55,324 bases of DNA from Pseudoselenomonas ruminantium (GTDB taxonomy: Bacteria > Bacillota > Negativicutes > Selenomonadales > Selenomonadaceae), in assembly GCA_015058575.1 (NCBI GenBank), contig SVBZ01000033.1:1-55324 (forward strand), read 5' to 3'. The position numbers were made by a program, and so were the translations under genes. The notes under the pieces are model-generated. The model worked only from the letters and a program-made list of their open reading frames with translations. It was not told the origin of the DNA and did no database searches. Shown one piece after another: positions 32,767-41,433 of this stretch. Every line of letters starts with the position of its first letter. Positions within the stretch are counted from its first letter, which is position 1.

Positions 32767-34083
32767 ATGTTAAATCGATTGTCGTCGTTTAAAATCATCA
32801 GCCTGAGTTTCTTGCTGCTGATCTTTTTGGGGACGGTTTTGCTCATGCTGCCGGTGGCTACGAATGATGGCCGCGGGGCGCCGCTTTTGACGGCGCTTTT
32901 CACGACGGTGTCAGCCTCGTGCGTTACGGGACTGACGGTGGAGAATACGGCACTTTACTGGTCGCATTGGGGCCAGGCCGTTATCCTCGTGCTGATACAG
33001 ATTGGCGGCCTGGGCGTTGTGACGATGGCTGTGGCGCTCACCATGGCTTCGGGAAAGCGCATTGACCTGCGGCAGCGAAGTACGATCCAGGAGGCTTGGG
33101 GCTGCTCGCAGCTTGGCGGCATCGTCCGCATCCTGCGCTTCGTGCTGAAGCTGACGGTGGGCATGGAACTCTTGGGGGCAGCTTTGCTTGCGCCGGTCTT
33201 CTGCCGCGACTACGGTTTGCTGCAGGGCGCATGGATGGCCCTTTTCCATGCGGTTTCGGCTTTTTGCAATGCGGGTTTCGATCTCATGGGGGAGCGTGGC
33301 GGCGGTTCGCTGATGGCGTATGCCGGCGATCCCGTGGTCAATCTGGTCATTATCGGGCTTATCATCTCCGGCGGGCTGGGGTTCATTACCTGGGCAGATC
33401 TTTACGATAAGCGGTGGCACTGGAAGCAGTATCAGGTGCAGACGAAAATCATCCTCTGCATGACGGCCGGGCTCATCCTGCTGCCGGCGGCGCTGCTGTT
33501 TTTCCGTGATCTGGCCGCCGAGCCGCTGCAGCACCGGCTCTTCATGGCGCTGTTCCAGGCCGTGACGCCGCGGACGGCCGGCTTCAATACGATGGATATC
33601 GAATCGCTGACGGAAGCCGGACGGATTGTCCTGGTGGGGCTGATGCTCACAGGTGGAGCCCCGGGCTCGACGGCTGGCGGTGTCAAGGTAACGACTGCGT
33701 TTGTGCTCATGGCGTCAGCGGCGGCGTCGCTGCGCATGAAGACGGATATTGAATGCTTCAAGCGCCGGATTGCGCCGCAGAGCCTGCAGCAGGCCGTGAC
33801 GATTTTCCTGCTGTACCTGTCCTTGTTTGCGGGCAGTACGTTTTTGATCAGTGAAATCGATGCGATTCCGGTCATTGACTGCATGGTCGAGACTTCATCG
33901 GCCTTGGGGACGGTGGGCCTTTCCATCGGGCTCACCGAGCATCTGAGTGTCATTTCGCAGCTCATCCTGATCGGGCTGATGTATTTTGGCCGCGTGGGCG
34001 CTCTGACAATGATCTATAGCTTGAATAACCAATACCGTCCCAACAGGGGACGGCTGCCGGAAGAAAAGATTACAGTAGGCTGA
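32767..34083 (+). CDS. ktrB: KtrB/TrkH-family potassium uptake channel subunit
   Basis: A 438-residue membrane protein made of four M1-P-M2 repeats. The four selectivity loops are visible: SASCVTGLT, SAFCNAGFD, TPRTAGFNT and SSALGTVGLS, each with the key Gly. It forms the K+ (Na+-coupled) pathway and is gated by the cytosolic RCK ring encoded next. It starts behind AAAGGGA and is followed after 21 bases by ktrA. Confidence 0.93.
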   Translation: MLNRLSSFKIISLSFLLLIFLGTVLLMLPVATNDGRGAPLLTALFTTVSASCVTGLTVENTALYWSHWGQAVILVLIQIGGLGVVTMAVALTMASGKRIDLRQRSTIQEAWGCSQLGGIVRILRFVLKLTVGMELLGAALLAPVFCRDYGLLQGAWMALFHAVSAFCNAGFDLMGERGGGSLMAYAGDPVVNLVIIGLIISGGLGFITWADLYDKRWHWKQYQVQTKIILCMTAGLILLPAALLFFRDLAAEPLQHRLFMALFQAVTPRTAGFNTMDIESLTEAGRIVLVGLMLTGGAPGSTAGGVKVTTAFVLMASAAASLRMKTDIECFKRRIAPQSLQQAVTIFLLYLSLFAGSTFLISEIDAIPVIDCMVETSSALGTVGLSIGLTEHLSVISQLILIGLMYFGRVGALTMIYSLNNQYRPNRGRLPEEKITVG

Positions 34084-34104
34084 AGAAAAGAGAGTAATGG
34101 AATT

Positions 34105-34755
34105 ATGAAGAAAACAGTACTATTGATTGGACTTGGGCGTTATGGCCGCCATGTCGCCCAGAAGTTGCACGAACTGCATCATGAGATCATGGCCGTGGAT
34201 AAGAGCGAGGCCCGTGTGAATATGGTGCTTCCCTTTGTGACGAACGCGCTGGTGGCTGACAGTACCGATGAAGAGTTCCTGCGGTCGCTCGGCATCCGCA
34301 ATTTCGATCTTTGCATCGTAGCCATTGGCGATGACTTCCAGAGCTCGCTCGAGACGACGTCGCTGCTAAAGGACCTGGGCGCAAAATACGTGGTGGCGCG
34401 CGCCTCGCGCGGAATCCATGAGAAGTTTTTGCTGCGCAATGGCGCCGATGAAGCGGTTTATCCGGAAAAGCAGCTGGCGAGCTGGACGGCAATCCGCTAT
34501 GGGTATGACCATCTGCTCGATTACTTTGAACTCAGTGACCGCTATGCGGTCTACGAGTTGCCGATGCCGGCGGAGTGGTGCAACCATACGATCGGGGAGC
34601 TTCAAATCCGCCAGAACTATCATGTCAATGTGCTGGGCATCAAGCAGCGGGGGGCGCTCAACGTCGAAATCAGCCCGCAGACAAAATTGGTGGCCGAAGA
34701 CACCATCCTGGTAATCGGCCGTCATGAGGATATGCATAAGTACTTCCGGATTTGA
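34105..34755 (+). CDS. ktrA: KtrA/TrkA-family RCK regulator of potassium uptake
   Basis: A 216-residue cytosolic protein. The RCK_N Rossmann domain (about 1-130, IGLGRYGRHVA and the acidic AVDKSE end of the second strand) binds ATP/ADP or NAD. The RCK_C domain (about 140-216) may bind c-di-AMP in this family. It forms an octameric ring beneath KtrB. The ribosome site is weak, which suggests coupling to ktrB. Confidence 0.92.
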   Translation: MKKTVLLIGLGRYGRHVAQKLHELHHEIMAVDKSEARVNMVLPFVTNALVADSTDEEFLRSLGIRNFDLCIVAIGDDFQSSLETTSLLKDLGAKYVVARASRGIHEKFLLRNGADEAVYPEKQLASWTAIRYGYDHLLDYFELSDRYAVYELPMPAEWCNHTIGELQIRQNYHVNVLGIKQRGALNVEISPQTKLVAEDTILVIGRHEDMHKYFRI

Positions 34756-34837
34756 TCCTATCTTGCCTTGGCCGCAGCATTTGCCGTATAATAGGTAGCT
34801 GTATGCAGTTATTTCGTAACAAAGGATGATGGAATCT

Positions 34838-36157
34838 ATGGAACAAATTACAGAGCGGCCCAAAGCACGGGCGATTGCGCTGCTGCCGATACTGGTCTTT
34901 CTGGTGCTGTATCTCGGGGCAGGCATCTGGTATGAGTATATCGCACCGGTCGAAGGCCAGATGGGCTTCTATGTGATGTCGGTTGTCGTGGCGTTCGGGC
35001 TGGCCCTTATCGTGGCTTTTGTCCAGAACAGGCGGCGGCTCTTTATCGAGAATATCCAGCTTTGTGCCAGGAGCATCGGGGATGTAAATATCACGATCAT
35101 GTTGTTTATCTTCCTGATGGCCGGCGCTTTCAGCGGCATTGCCAAAGCCGCTGGCGGTGTGGAAAGCACGGCGCATCTGCTGCTGAATTTCGTGCCGGGG
35201 ACATTTGCGGTCCCGGGGCTTTTCCTCATTGCCTGTTTGATTTCGATGTCGATGGGCACGAGCGTTGGCACGATCACGGTACTGGTGCCAATTGCCGCGT
35301 CAGTGGCCCAGGCTGCCGGCCTTAGCCTGCCGCTGACGGTCGCTTCGGTCGTCGGTGGCGCGATGTTTGGCGACAATCTTTCGTTTATCTCGGATACGAC
35401 GATTGCGGCGACGCGGACGCAGGGGACACGCATGCAGGATAAGTTTTATGCGAATCTCAAGCTGGCCCTGCCGGCGGCGGTGGTTACGCTTGCCGTACTC
35501 TTTGTGCTGGCGCTGTCGGAGGCGCCGGCGGATCTCGGGCAGTTTGATTATTCGCTGCTGCTGGCCCTGCCTTATTTCCTCGTCCTCATCATGGCGCTTA
35601 CGGGCCGCAATGTCTTCCTGGTGCTGGGCACAGGGATTACCTTGTTTTTTATCCTGGGCATCGCTACGGGGACGACGTCGCTGTCGAAGGCGTTCTCGGC
35701 TATGGGAGCTGGTACGAACGGCATGTTCGAAACGATGATCGTCACGATACTGGCGGCCTCCATCAGCGCGATCATGCGGGATGGCGGCGGCTTTGCAGCA
35801 CTCTTGGCCTTCATCCGCAAGCACTTCAAGGGGCAGCGCGGCGGGCGGCTGGGCATCGGCCTGCTGACTGTGCTGATGGATGTGGCTACGGCAAATAATA
35901 CGGTGGCGATTGTTGTCGCCGGCCCGATTGCCAAGAACATCAGCGAGGAGTATGGCATCGAGGCACGCGATAGTGCTTCCTTGCTCGATACCTGCTCCTG
36001 CATCGCCCAGGGCATCATTCCCTATGGGGCGCAGCTGCTGATTGCGTCAGCCATTGCCGGCATCACCAGCCTCAGTATCATACCGTATCTGTTGTATCCC
36101 TTCTTCCTGGCGGCCGCCGTTCTCGTGTGGATTGCCATGGGCGCCAAGCGCGCCTAA
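34838..36157 (+). CDS. NhaC-family Na+/H+ antiporter
   Basis: A membrane protein of about 439 residues with about eleven helices and NhaC-family segments: SMGTSVGTITVLVPIA, GGAMFGDNLSFISDTTIAA and DVATANNTVAIVVAGPIA. It exports Na+ in exchange for protons, or in some relatives exchanges organic anions. Three in-frame ATGs exist (34826, 34829, 34838). The last is preferred because AAAGGATG then has a proper spacing. It may form a Na+/K+ homeostasis cluster with ktrBA. A strong terminator follows. Confidence 0.88.
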   Translation: MEQITERPKARAIALLPILVFLVLYLGAGIWYEYIAPVEGQMGFYVMSVVVAFGLALIVAFVQNRRRLFIENIQLCARSIGDVNITIMLFIFLMAGAFSGIAKAAGGVESTAHLLLNFVPGTFAVPGLFLIACLISMSMGTSVGTITVLVPIAASVAQAAGLSLPLTVASVVGGAMFGDNLSFISDTTIAATRTQGTRMQDKFYANLKLALPAAVVTLAVLFVLALSEAPADLGQFDYSLLLALPYFLVLIMALTGRNVFLVLGTGITLFFILGIATGTTSLSKAFSAMGAGTNGMFETMIVTILAASISAIMRDGGGFAALLAFIRKHFKGQRGGRLGIGLLTVLMDVATANNTVAIVVAGPIAKNISEEYGIEARDSASLLDTCSCIAQGIIPYGAQLLIASAIAGITSLSIIPYLLYPFFLAAAVLVWIAMGAKRA

Positions 36158-36162
36158 AGAAA

Positions 36163-36216
36163 GGAGCTGCAAAGATGTGGCGGATCAATCCGCCGCTTCT
36201 TTGCAGCTCCTTTTTC
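36163..36216. terminator. Large intrinsic terminator with nested stem
   Basis: The outer stem GGAGCTGCAAAGA with TCTTTGCAGCTCC (36163-36175 with 36198-36210) encloses an inner stem GGCGGAT-CA-ATCCGCC, and a T-run follows. It sits between convergent genes and has an A-rich left flank, so it may act both ways. Confidence 0.9.
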
Positions 36217-36238
36217 TTTTTTGGTTTTATGGTGCTTG

Positions 36239-37027
36239 TCAGAAACGATACTGGAAGCCCAGGGAGAAACCTACGGCATTGTAGCCCGGGTTATGGTCGC
36301 TGAAGCCGTTTGACATATGAGCAAACATATAGCCCAGACTGATGGCCATGTCATCGGTGCAGCGGTAGGTCAGGCGGGGGCCGATGCGCCAGAGAAAGTC
36401 GAAGGCGCGGCCGCCGGCAGGATGGGCCTTGCCATAGATGCGCAGGGAGCCTGACGCGTCAAGGTCGGCATAGAGCTTGCCCGTGATGCGTTTTTCGAAG
36501 CGCAGCAAAACGGAAGGGCCGATGCCGAAGGCGTCGCTGTTTTTATGTACGTCCGGCTGGCTGTCCTCAATCAGATAGCCGTTGGCGCCCGTGATGGTCA
36601 CGCCGCCATAGATGGAGAGGGCATGGATGCGCTTCCATTTCTTATAGATATGCAGGTTGTAGTTATCGATGTAGCGCTTATCGAAATAGCAGTGATGCAG
36701 ATAATCAAACTGCACTTCGATCTCGTTCTTGGGCTGGATGGCTGCCTTTGGGGGGCGGGAATCCGGAGCTGGCGCTTCTGCTGTGCTGGCTGCTGCTGCC
36801 GGGGACGCCTTGGGCGTGTCCTGGGGGCGCGCCGTGTTTTCCGGCAGATGCGCGGCCGGTATGGCAGGGCTGGCCTTGTCCGTGAGCTGGTATTCCCTGC
36901 TGGCAGCTGGTGCTGCAGGTGCTGATGCTGCTGGTAATGTTGCTGCGTCAACGGCTGCTGCCTGTGCGGCGCCGGTTCCCCAAGAGGCCGCCAGGAGCGC
37001 GCCGGCGAGAATAATCCCTGTTCGCAT
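36239..37027 (-). CDS. PagL-like lipid A 3-O-deacylase with Pro/Ala-rich linker
   Basis: A signal peptide (about 1-24) precedes a Pro/Ala-rich segment (about 25-95) and a C-terminal beta-barrel of about 165 residues ending in QYRF. The PagL active-site motif is seen near the end: His237 and Ser239 in AHMSNG, then NPGYN. PagL-type enzymes remove one acyl chain from lipid A in the outer membrane. The low-complexity segment is not part of PagL and may span the periplasm or bind the wall. It lies 20 bases downstream of the aminotransferase stop on the same strand. Confidence 0.78.
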   Translation of the reverse strand: MRTGIILAGALLAASWGTGAAQAAAVDAATLPAASAPAAPAASREYQLTDKASPAIPAAHLPENTARPQDTPKASPAAAASTAEAPAPDSRPPKAAIQPKNEIEVQFDYLHHCYFDKRYIDNYNLHIYKKWKRIHALSIYGGVTITGANGYLIEDSQPDVHKNSDAFGIGPSVLLRFEKRITGKLYADLDASGSLRIYGKAHPAGGRAFDFLWRIGPRLTYRCTDDMAISLGYMFAHMSNGFSDHNPGYNAVGFSLGFQYRF

Positions 37028-37047
37028 GTTCTGTCACATCCCTTTCG

Positions 37048-37908
37048 TCAAGCGTTATAGCACTCTTTTTGGACAAGACCGCGGTAGCCTTCAAGCAGGC
37101 TGTGGGTAATCTTGCCAGGCTTGCCGCTGCCGATGGCATGGCCGTCGATGGCAATGACCGGGGTGACTTCGAGGCTGGTGCTCGTGACGAATGCTTCCTC
37201 AGCGCTCAGGGCAAATTCCGGCGTGAAGGCTTTTTCGACGACGGTATAGCCGAGCTGCGGGATGACTTCTTCGAGCAGGATGGAGCGCGTGACGCCTTTG
37301 AGGATAAGGTTGTCAGTCGGATGCGTCCAAATCAGGCCGTCTTTGACGATAAAGAAGTTGCTGCTTGAGCCTTCGGTAATCAGATCCGTATCCTTGCGGA
37401 ACTGAATGGCACCCTGCAGCCCCTTATCATGCGCGGCCTGTTTGGCTAATACATTGCCCAAAAGGTTGAGGCTCTTGATGTCGCAGCGCAGCCAGCGGAT
37501 GTCTTCGGCCAGCATGCATGCGATGCCGTCTTCCTGCCACTTGCGGTTGGGCTCTGATTCGCGGATGGTCATCGAGAGATTCGGGATAACCTGGTCGGGG
37601 AAATAATGCGTGCGCGGGGCTGTGGCGCGCGTAATCTGGAAATAGATGACGCCGTTTTGGATGCCGCTTTTTTGGATGAGGTCGTAGTGGATGGCCGTGA
37701 GTTCCTCATCCATATAGGTAATCGGAATGCGCAGCTCGCGCAGCGAACGGCGGCAGCGGGCCAGATGGCGCTCCAGCGCAAAGCATTTGCCATTGTAGAC
37801 CCGCGTGGCTTCGTAGATGCCGTCGCCGAATTGATAGCCGCGGTCCTCAAGCTGTACTTTCGCGGTAGCAAGTGTGATGAATTCGCCATTGAAAAAACCA
37901 TATTCCAT
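37048..37908 (-). CDS. dat: D-amino acid aminotransferase (class IV PLP enzyme)
   Basis: A 286-residue fold-type IV aminotransferase. The PLP lysine lies in CDIKSLNLLGNV, and other marks are GYQFGDGIYEATRVYNGK at the start and EGSSSNFFIV at the cofactor cup. This pattern fits D-alanine aminotransferase, which makes D-glutamate and D-alanine for peptidoglycan. Branched-chain aminotransferases are longer. ATG 37908 follows AGGAGG; nine upstream in-frame codons lie before that site. Confidence 0.87.
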   Translation of the reverse strand: MEYGFFNGEFITLATAKVQLEDRGYQFGDGIYEATRVYNGKCFALERHLARCRRSLRELRIPITYMDEELTAIHYDLIQKSGIQNGVIYFQITRATAPRTHYFPDQVIPNLSMTIRESEPNRKWQEDGIACMLAEDIRWLRCDIKSLNLLGNVLAKQAAHDKGLQGAIQFRKDTDLITEGSSSNFFIVKDGLIWTHPTDNLILKGVTRSILLEEVIPQLGYTVVEKAFTPEFALSAEEAFVTSTSLEVTPVIAIDGHAIGSGKPGKITHSLLEGYRGLVQKECYNA

Positions 37909-38000
37909 AAATGATGCCTCCTGATTACTAGTCATAGCTCTATTATATCGGATTCGGGGACATATGACATGATTTTTTCGAAAGAATTTTCGCGGAATAC

Positions 38001-38029
38001 TTGGTTTTTCAGTATTCTATTGGTATAAT
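38001..38029 (+). promoter_or_regulatory. Promoter of the ACT-DUF711 operon
   Basis: TTGGTT (38001-38006) and TATAAT (38024-38029) have a 17-base spacer. The leader of about 80 bases contains a second TTGACA without a good -10 box. Confidence 0.7.
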
Positions 38030-38114
38030 GGGGGAAAATGATTTGTGTTGACACATTGTTCTATGGTTTACACAATGAGTCGCAGTCTTAGGAATGAAAA
38101 GGAGAAATGTGTAA

Positions 38115-38384
38115 ATGAAACTTGTAGTGACAGTCGTTGGTAAAGACCGTGTCGGTATCATTGCGATGGTCAGCCAGATTCTTGCCGAGAACAATGTCAA
38201 TATCCTGTCGATCAACCAGAATATCATGGATGGGTTCTTCAATATGATTTTGATCGCTGAGATCAGCGGCAGCAAAATCAAGCTCACGGATCTGCAGAAG
38301 ACGCTCAAGGAGCGCGGGCAGGAAATCAACGTGGACATCAAGGCCCAGCATGAGGATATCTTCAACATCATGCACAATATCTGA
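38115..38384 (+). CDS. ACT-domain regulatory protein (UPF0237)
   Basis: An 89-residue single ACT domain (VVGKDRVGIIAMVSQILAE then INQNIMDGFFNMILI), as in the GcvR-like UPF0237 family that binds amino acids or other small ligands. It is nearly always paired with a DUF711/PFL-like gene, as here. GAAAAGGAG precedes ATG 38115. Its stop codon is part of the first of five palindromes that fill the gap to the next gene. Confidence 0.9.
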   Translation: MKLVVTVVGKDRVGIIAMVSQILAENNVNILSINQNIMDGFFNMILIAEISGSKIKLTDLQKTLKERGQEINVDIKAQHEDIFNIMHNI

Positions 38385-38442
38385 CCAGTCAAAATGACCG
38401 GTCAAATGACATGTCAAGTTGACGGGTCAGGTTGACATGTCA
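38382..38442. repeat. Array of five tandem palindromes TGACNNGTCA
   Basis: TGACCAGTCA (38382), TGACCGGTCA (38395), TGACATGTCA (38407), TGACGGGTCA (38420) and TGACATGTCA (38433) repeat with a 12-13 base period. Two or three A/T/G bases separate neighbouring copies. The 8 fixed bases are identical in all five, while the two central bases vary, as expected for a protein-binding site rather than a simple repeat. The array lies inside an operon, between the ACT and DUF711 genes. Confidence 0.9.
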
Positions 38443-38475
38443 ATGGATGGAATCGATTAGGAGGATTTTAGACAC

Positions 38476-39837
38476 GTGATAACGATAGATGATATTTTAG
38501 AAACAAATGCCATGATTACGGAGAACAAGCTCGACGTGCGTACGATCACGATGGGCATCTCGCTCCGTGACTGCGCGCATCCGAATATCAACCAGTTCTG
38601 CCAGAATGTCTATGACAAGATTACGAAATCGGCAGAATTCCTCGTGAAAACCGGTGAGGATATCGAGGCGGAGTATGGCATTCCTATCATTCATAAACGC
38701 ATTTCGGTAACGCCGATTTCCATTGCGGCCGATGCCTGCAAGACCGATTCGTATGTACCGGTCGCTGAGGCCATGGACCGCGCCGCCAAGGCTGTCGGTG
38801 TCAACTTCATCGGCGGTTTTTCGGCGTTGGTCGAGAAGGGCTTTACCCATGGCGACCGCGTGCTCATCAACTCGATTCCGCAGGCATTGGCGACGACGGA
38901 TCTTGTCTGCTCGTCGGTCAATCTCGGCTCGACGAAGACGGGCATCAATATGGACTGCGTGCGCGAGATGGGCGAGGTCATCAAGCGCACGGCGGAGCTC
39001 ACGCGTGATACGCAGGCATTGGGCTGCGCCAAGCTCGTCGTGTTCTGCAATGCGCCGGGCGACAATCCGTTCATGGCTGGTGCCTTCCATGGTGTCAGCG
39101 AGGCCGATAAGGTCGTGAGCGTCGGCGTCAGCGGCCCGGGCGTTGTCAAGCATGCGCTCGAGGGCCTAAAGGGCGCAGACTTCACGGAAGTGGCTGAGAC
39201 CATCAAGAAGACGGCGTTCAAGATCACGCGTGTCGGCCAGCTCGTCGCGCGCGAGGCATCGAAGCGCCTCGGCGTGCCGTTTGGCATCATCGACTTGTCG
39301 CTGGCACCGACGCCGGCCGTCGGCGACAGCGTGGCGCGCATCATCGAGGAGATGGGCATCGAGAGCTGCGGTGCTCCGGGCACGACGGCGGCGCTGGCAC
39401 TCCTCAACGATGCGGTCAAGAAGGGCGGCCTGATGGCGTCCTCGCATGTCGGCGGTCTTTCGGGAGCGTTCATCCCGGTAAGTGAGGATGAGGGCATGAT
39501 CGCGGCCATCAAGTCGGGCAGCCTCTCGATCGAGAAACTCGAGGCCATGACCTGCGTTTGCTCGGTTGGCCTTGATATGATTGCCATCGAGGGCGACTGC
39601 TCGGCGGCTACGATTTCGGGCATCATCGCCGACGAGGCAGCTATCGGTATGATCAACAACAAGACGACGGCTGTCCGCGTCATCCCGGTGCCGGGGGCGA
39701 AGGTCGGCGATATGGTCGAGTATGGCGGTCTTTTGGGCTACTGCCCGATCGTGCCGGTCCGCAACCAGTACAGCTCGGAGGCATTTATCGCCCGGGGGGG
39801 GCGGATTCCAGCGCCAATCCGGAGCTTGACGAACTAA
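38476..39837 (+). CDS. DUF711/PFL-like family protein (UPF0210)
   Basis: A 453-residue protein of the UPF0210/DUF711 family, distantly related to the glycyl-radical enzyme fold. It has [16 protein letters not shown] near the start, [15 protein letters not shown] in the middle and a C-terminal [13 protein letters not shown]. No activity is established. It starts at GTG 38476 behind AGGAGG. Codon choice is strongly biased to C- and G-ending codons, which may reflect high expression. The upstream palindrome array could set its level independently of the ACT gene. Confidence 0.9.
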   Translation: MITIDDILETNAMITENKLDVRTITMGISLRDCAHPNINQFCQNVYDKITKSAEFLVKTGEDIEAEYGIPIIHKRISVTPISIAADACKTDSYVPVAEAMDRAAKAVGVNFIGGFSALVEKGFTHGDRVLINSIPQALATTDLVCSSVNLGSTKTGINMDCVREMGEVIKRTAELTRDTQALGCAKLVVFCNAPGDNPFMAGAFHGVSEADKVVSVGVSGPGVVKHALEGLKGADFTEVAETIKKTAFKITRVGQLVAREASKRLGVPFGIIDLSLAPTPAVGDSVARIIEEMGIESCGAPGTTAALALLNDAVKKGGLMASSHVGGLSGAFIPVSEDEGMIAAIKSGSLSIEKLEAMTCVCSVGLDMIAIEGDCSAATISGIIADEAAIGMINNKTTAVRVIPVPGAKVGDMVEYGGLLGYCPIVPVRNQYSSEAFIARGGRIPAPIRSLTN

Positions 39838-39846
39838 AATCCAATA

Positions 39847-39875
39847 GCCTTCCCTGCGGGGAAGGCTTCTTTATT
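39847..39875 (+). terminator. Intrinsic terminator after the DUF711 gene
   Basis: An 8-9 bp stem GCCTTCCC/GGGGAAGGC (39847-39854 with 39858-39866) is followed by TTCTTTATT. Confidence 0.85.
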
Positions 39876-39897
39876 CGGTTGACAAGAAGGTGTGAAT

Positions 39898-40536
39898 ATG
39901 CGGGTAACAAAGAAAATCAAGGACGAACAACTCGCCATTTTGGAAGAAACCTATCGCGGGGCCAAGCCGGAGTTGGTGTTTTCTAATGCCTTTGAACTTT
40001 TGATTGCGGTGATTCTGTCGGCACAGTGTACCGATAAGCGCGTCAATGTGACGACGGCGCGGCTGTTCCAGAAGGCAGCGACGCCAGAGGCAATCCTTGC
40101 GCTGGGCCTGCCACAGCTCGAGAAGGAAATCCGCGACTGCGGGCTTTTCCGCAACAAGGCCAGGAATATCCTGGCGGCCTGCCAGATGCTCTGTGAGAAG
40201 TTTGGCGGGCAGGTGCCGGCTGACTTTGCGGCGCTGCAGTCGCTGCCTGGCGTCGGCCGCAAGACGGCCAATGTCGTCATGAGCGTGGCGTTCCATCAGC
40301 CGGCGATTGCAGTGGATACGCATGTGTTCCGCATCAGCAACCGGCTGAAGCTTGCGACGGGCACGACGCCGCTTGAAGTTGAGCAGGGCCTGCAGAAGGC
40401 CATACCGAAGGAGAAATGGTCGGCTGCTCATCACTGGCTGATCTGGCATGGGCGCAAGATCTGCAAGGCGCGCAAGCCGCTCTGCGCCGAATGCCCGCTG
40501 GCGCCTGTATGTCCGAGCGCTGAAATGGCACAATGA
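39898..40536 (+). CDS. nth: Endonuclease III (DNA glycosylase/AP lyase)
   Basis: A 212-residue base-excision repair enzyme. The helix-hairpin-helix LPGVGRKTANVV carries the catalytic Lys, the catalytic Asp is in VDTHVFRISNRL, and the [4Fe-4S] cluster loop shows C-x6-C-x2-C-x5-C at the C-terminus. It removes oxidised pyrimidines from DNA. ATG 39898 follows AAGAAGG by 7 bases; GTG 39892 is too close to that site. Confidence 0.95.
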   Translation: MRVTKKIKDEQLAILEETYRGAKPELVFSNAFELLIAVILSAQCTDKRVNVTTARLFQKAATPEAILALGLPQLEKEIRDCGLFRNKARNILAACQMLCEKFGGQVPADFAALQSLPGVGRKTANVVMSVAFHQPAIAVDTHVFRISNRLKLATGTTPLEVEQGLQKAIPKEKWSAAHHWLIWHGRKICKARKPLCAECPLAPVCPSAEMAQ

Positions 40537-40568
40537 ATCTGGAACTGAAATGGAAATGAGATGGTGAA

Positions 40569-41021
40569 GTGAAATATCGTAAGGCGACGTTTAAAGATAT
40601 CGAGGCAATCTACCAGCTGGTGGTTGATTATGCCGAGGAGGGTGTGATGCTGGCCCGTTCGCGCAATACGCTCTATGAGACGCTGCGCGATATGATCGTG
40701 GCCGAAGATACGGACGGCACGATCGCCGGCGTGGGCGGCCTGCATATCATCTGGGACCGGCTGGCCGAGGTGCGCACGCTGGCGGTAGCGCCGCAGAAGA
40801 CGCGGCAGGGCATCGGCGCCCAGATCGTGAAGCGGCTGATTGCCGAGGGCGAGCAGCTGGGCGTCGAGAAGGTGTTCACGCTGACCTATAAGCCAGGCTT
40901 TTTCCAGACGCTGGGCTTTGAGACCATCACGAAAGAAGAACTGCCGCATAAGGTCTGGAAGGAATGCATCGACTGCCCGAAGTTCCCGAATTGCGATGAG
41001 ATTGCGATGGTCAAGGTCTGA
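40569..41021 (+). CDS. GNAT N-acetyltransferase, short ArgA-like
   Basis: A 150-residue GNAT domain with the acetyl-CoA loop VAPQKTRQGIGAQIV and the C-terminal LPHKVWKECIDCPKFPNCDE, a cysteine-bearing tail typical of the short N-acetylglutamate synthase-like (ArgA) proteins of anaerobes. It may acetylate glutamate as the first step of arginine synthesis; the assignment rests on family likeness alone. It starts at GTG 40569, 32 bases after nth. Confidence 0.8.
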   Translation: MKYRKATFKDIEAIYQLVVDYAEEGVMLARSRNTLYETLRDMIVAEDTDGTIAGVGGLHIIWDRLAEVRTLAVAPQKTRQGIGAQIVKRLIAEGEQLGVEKVFTLTYKPGFFQTLGFETITKEELPHKVWKECIDCPKFPNCDEIAMVKV

Positions 41022-41075
41022 TGGAATAAACGTGTAATACCAGTGGATTTCACCTAGTAACATTTACAAAATGTG

Positions 41076-41104
41076 TTGACATTGCGCGAATGAACTGCTA
41101 TAGT
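41076..41104 (+). promoter_or_regulatory. Promoter of the aroF-tyrA T-box operon
   Basis: TTGACA (41076-41081) and TATAGT (41099-41104) with an exact 17-base spacer start the T-box transcript near 41111. Confidence 0.85.
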
Positions 41105-41110
41105 ATTAAC

Positions 41111-41371
41111 CAACAAGTGAAATGCATGGATGGAGAGAAGTACATCCCGTGGCTTTGGCAGAGAGCGGTGGGCTGGTGAAACACCGTAAAGACCTCGATG
41201 GAAATACACTCCTGAGCAGCAGGCTGAACCTATAGTAGGCCGCGCCGGAATGCCACCGTTATCATAGGCTAGGATATGTCAGTATCCGAAATGAGAGGCT
41301 TGCAGCAGCAAGCAGGGTGGTACCACGGGTATATCAGCTCGTCCCTGTAGAGGGGCGGGCTTTTTTGGTGG
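41111..41371 (+). promoter_or_regulatory. T-box leader, probably tyrosine-specific
   Basis: The leader has the conserved T-box parts: AGAGAG of the stem I kink turn (about 41160), an AGTA element (41234-41237) preceded by the candidate specifier TAT (41231-41233), the CCG and CGTTA elements, and the antiterminator AGGGTGGTACCACGG (about 41313-41328). A terminator stem then ends in TTTTTT (to 41366). Uncharged tRNA pairing with the specifier favours read-through. TAT reads tyrosine, which fits the downstream DAHP synthase and prephenate dehydrogenase. The exact specifier frame is my reading of the alignment. Confidence 0.9.
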
Positions 41372-41433
41372 CAATACTTCATTTCGGAATGGTTTTCGGT
41401 GAAGAATCACTAAGAATTTTGGAGGGAATGAAT

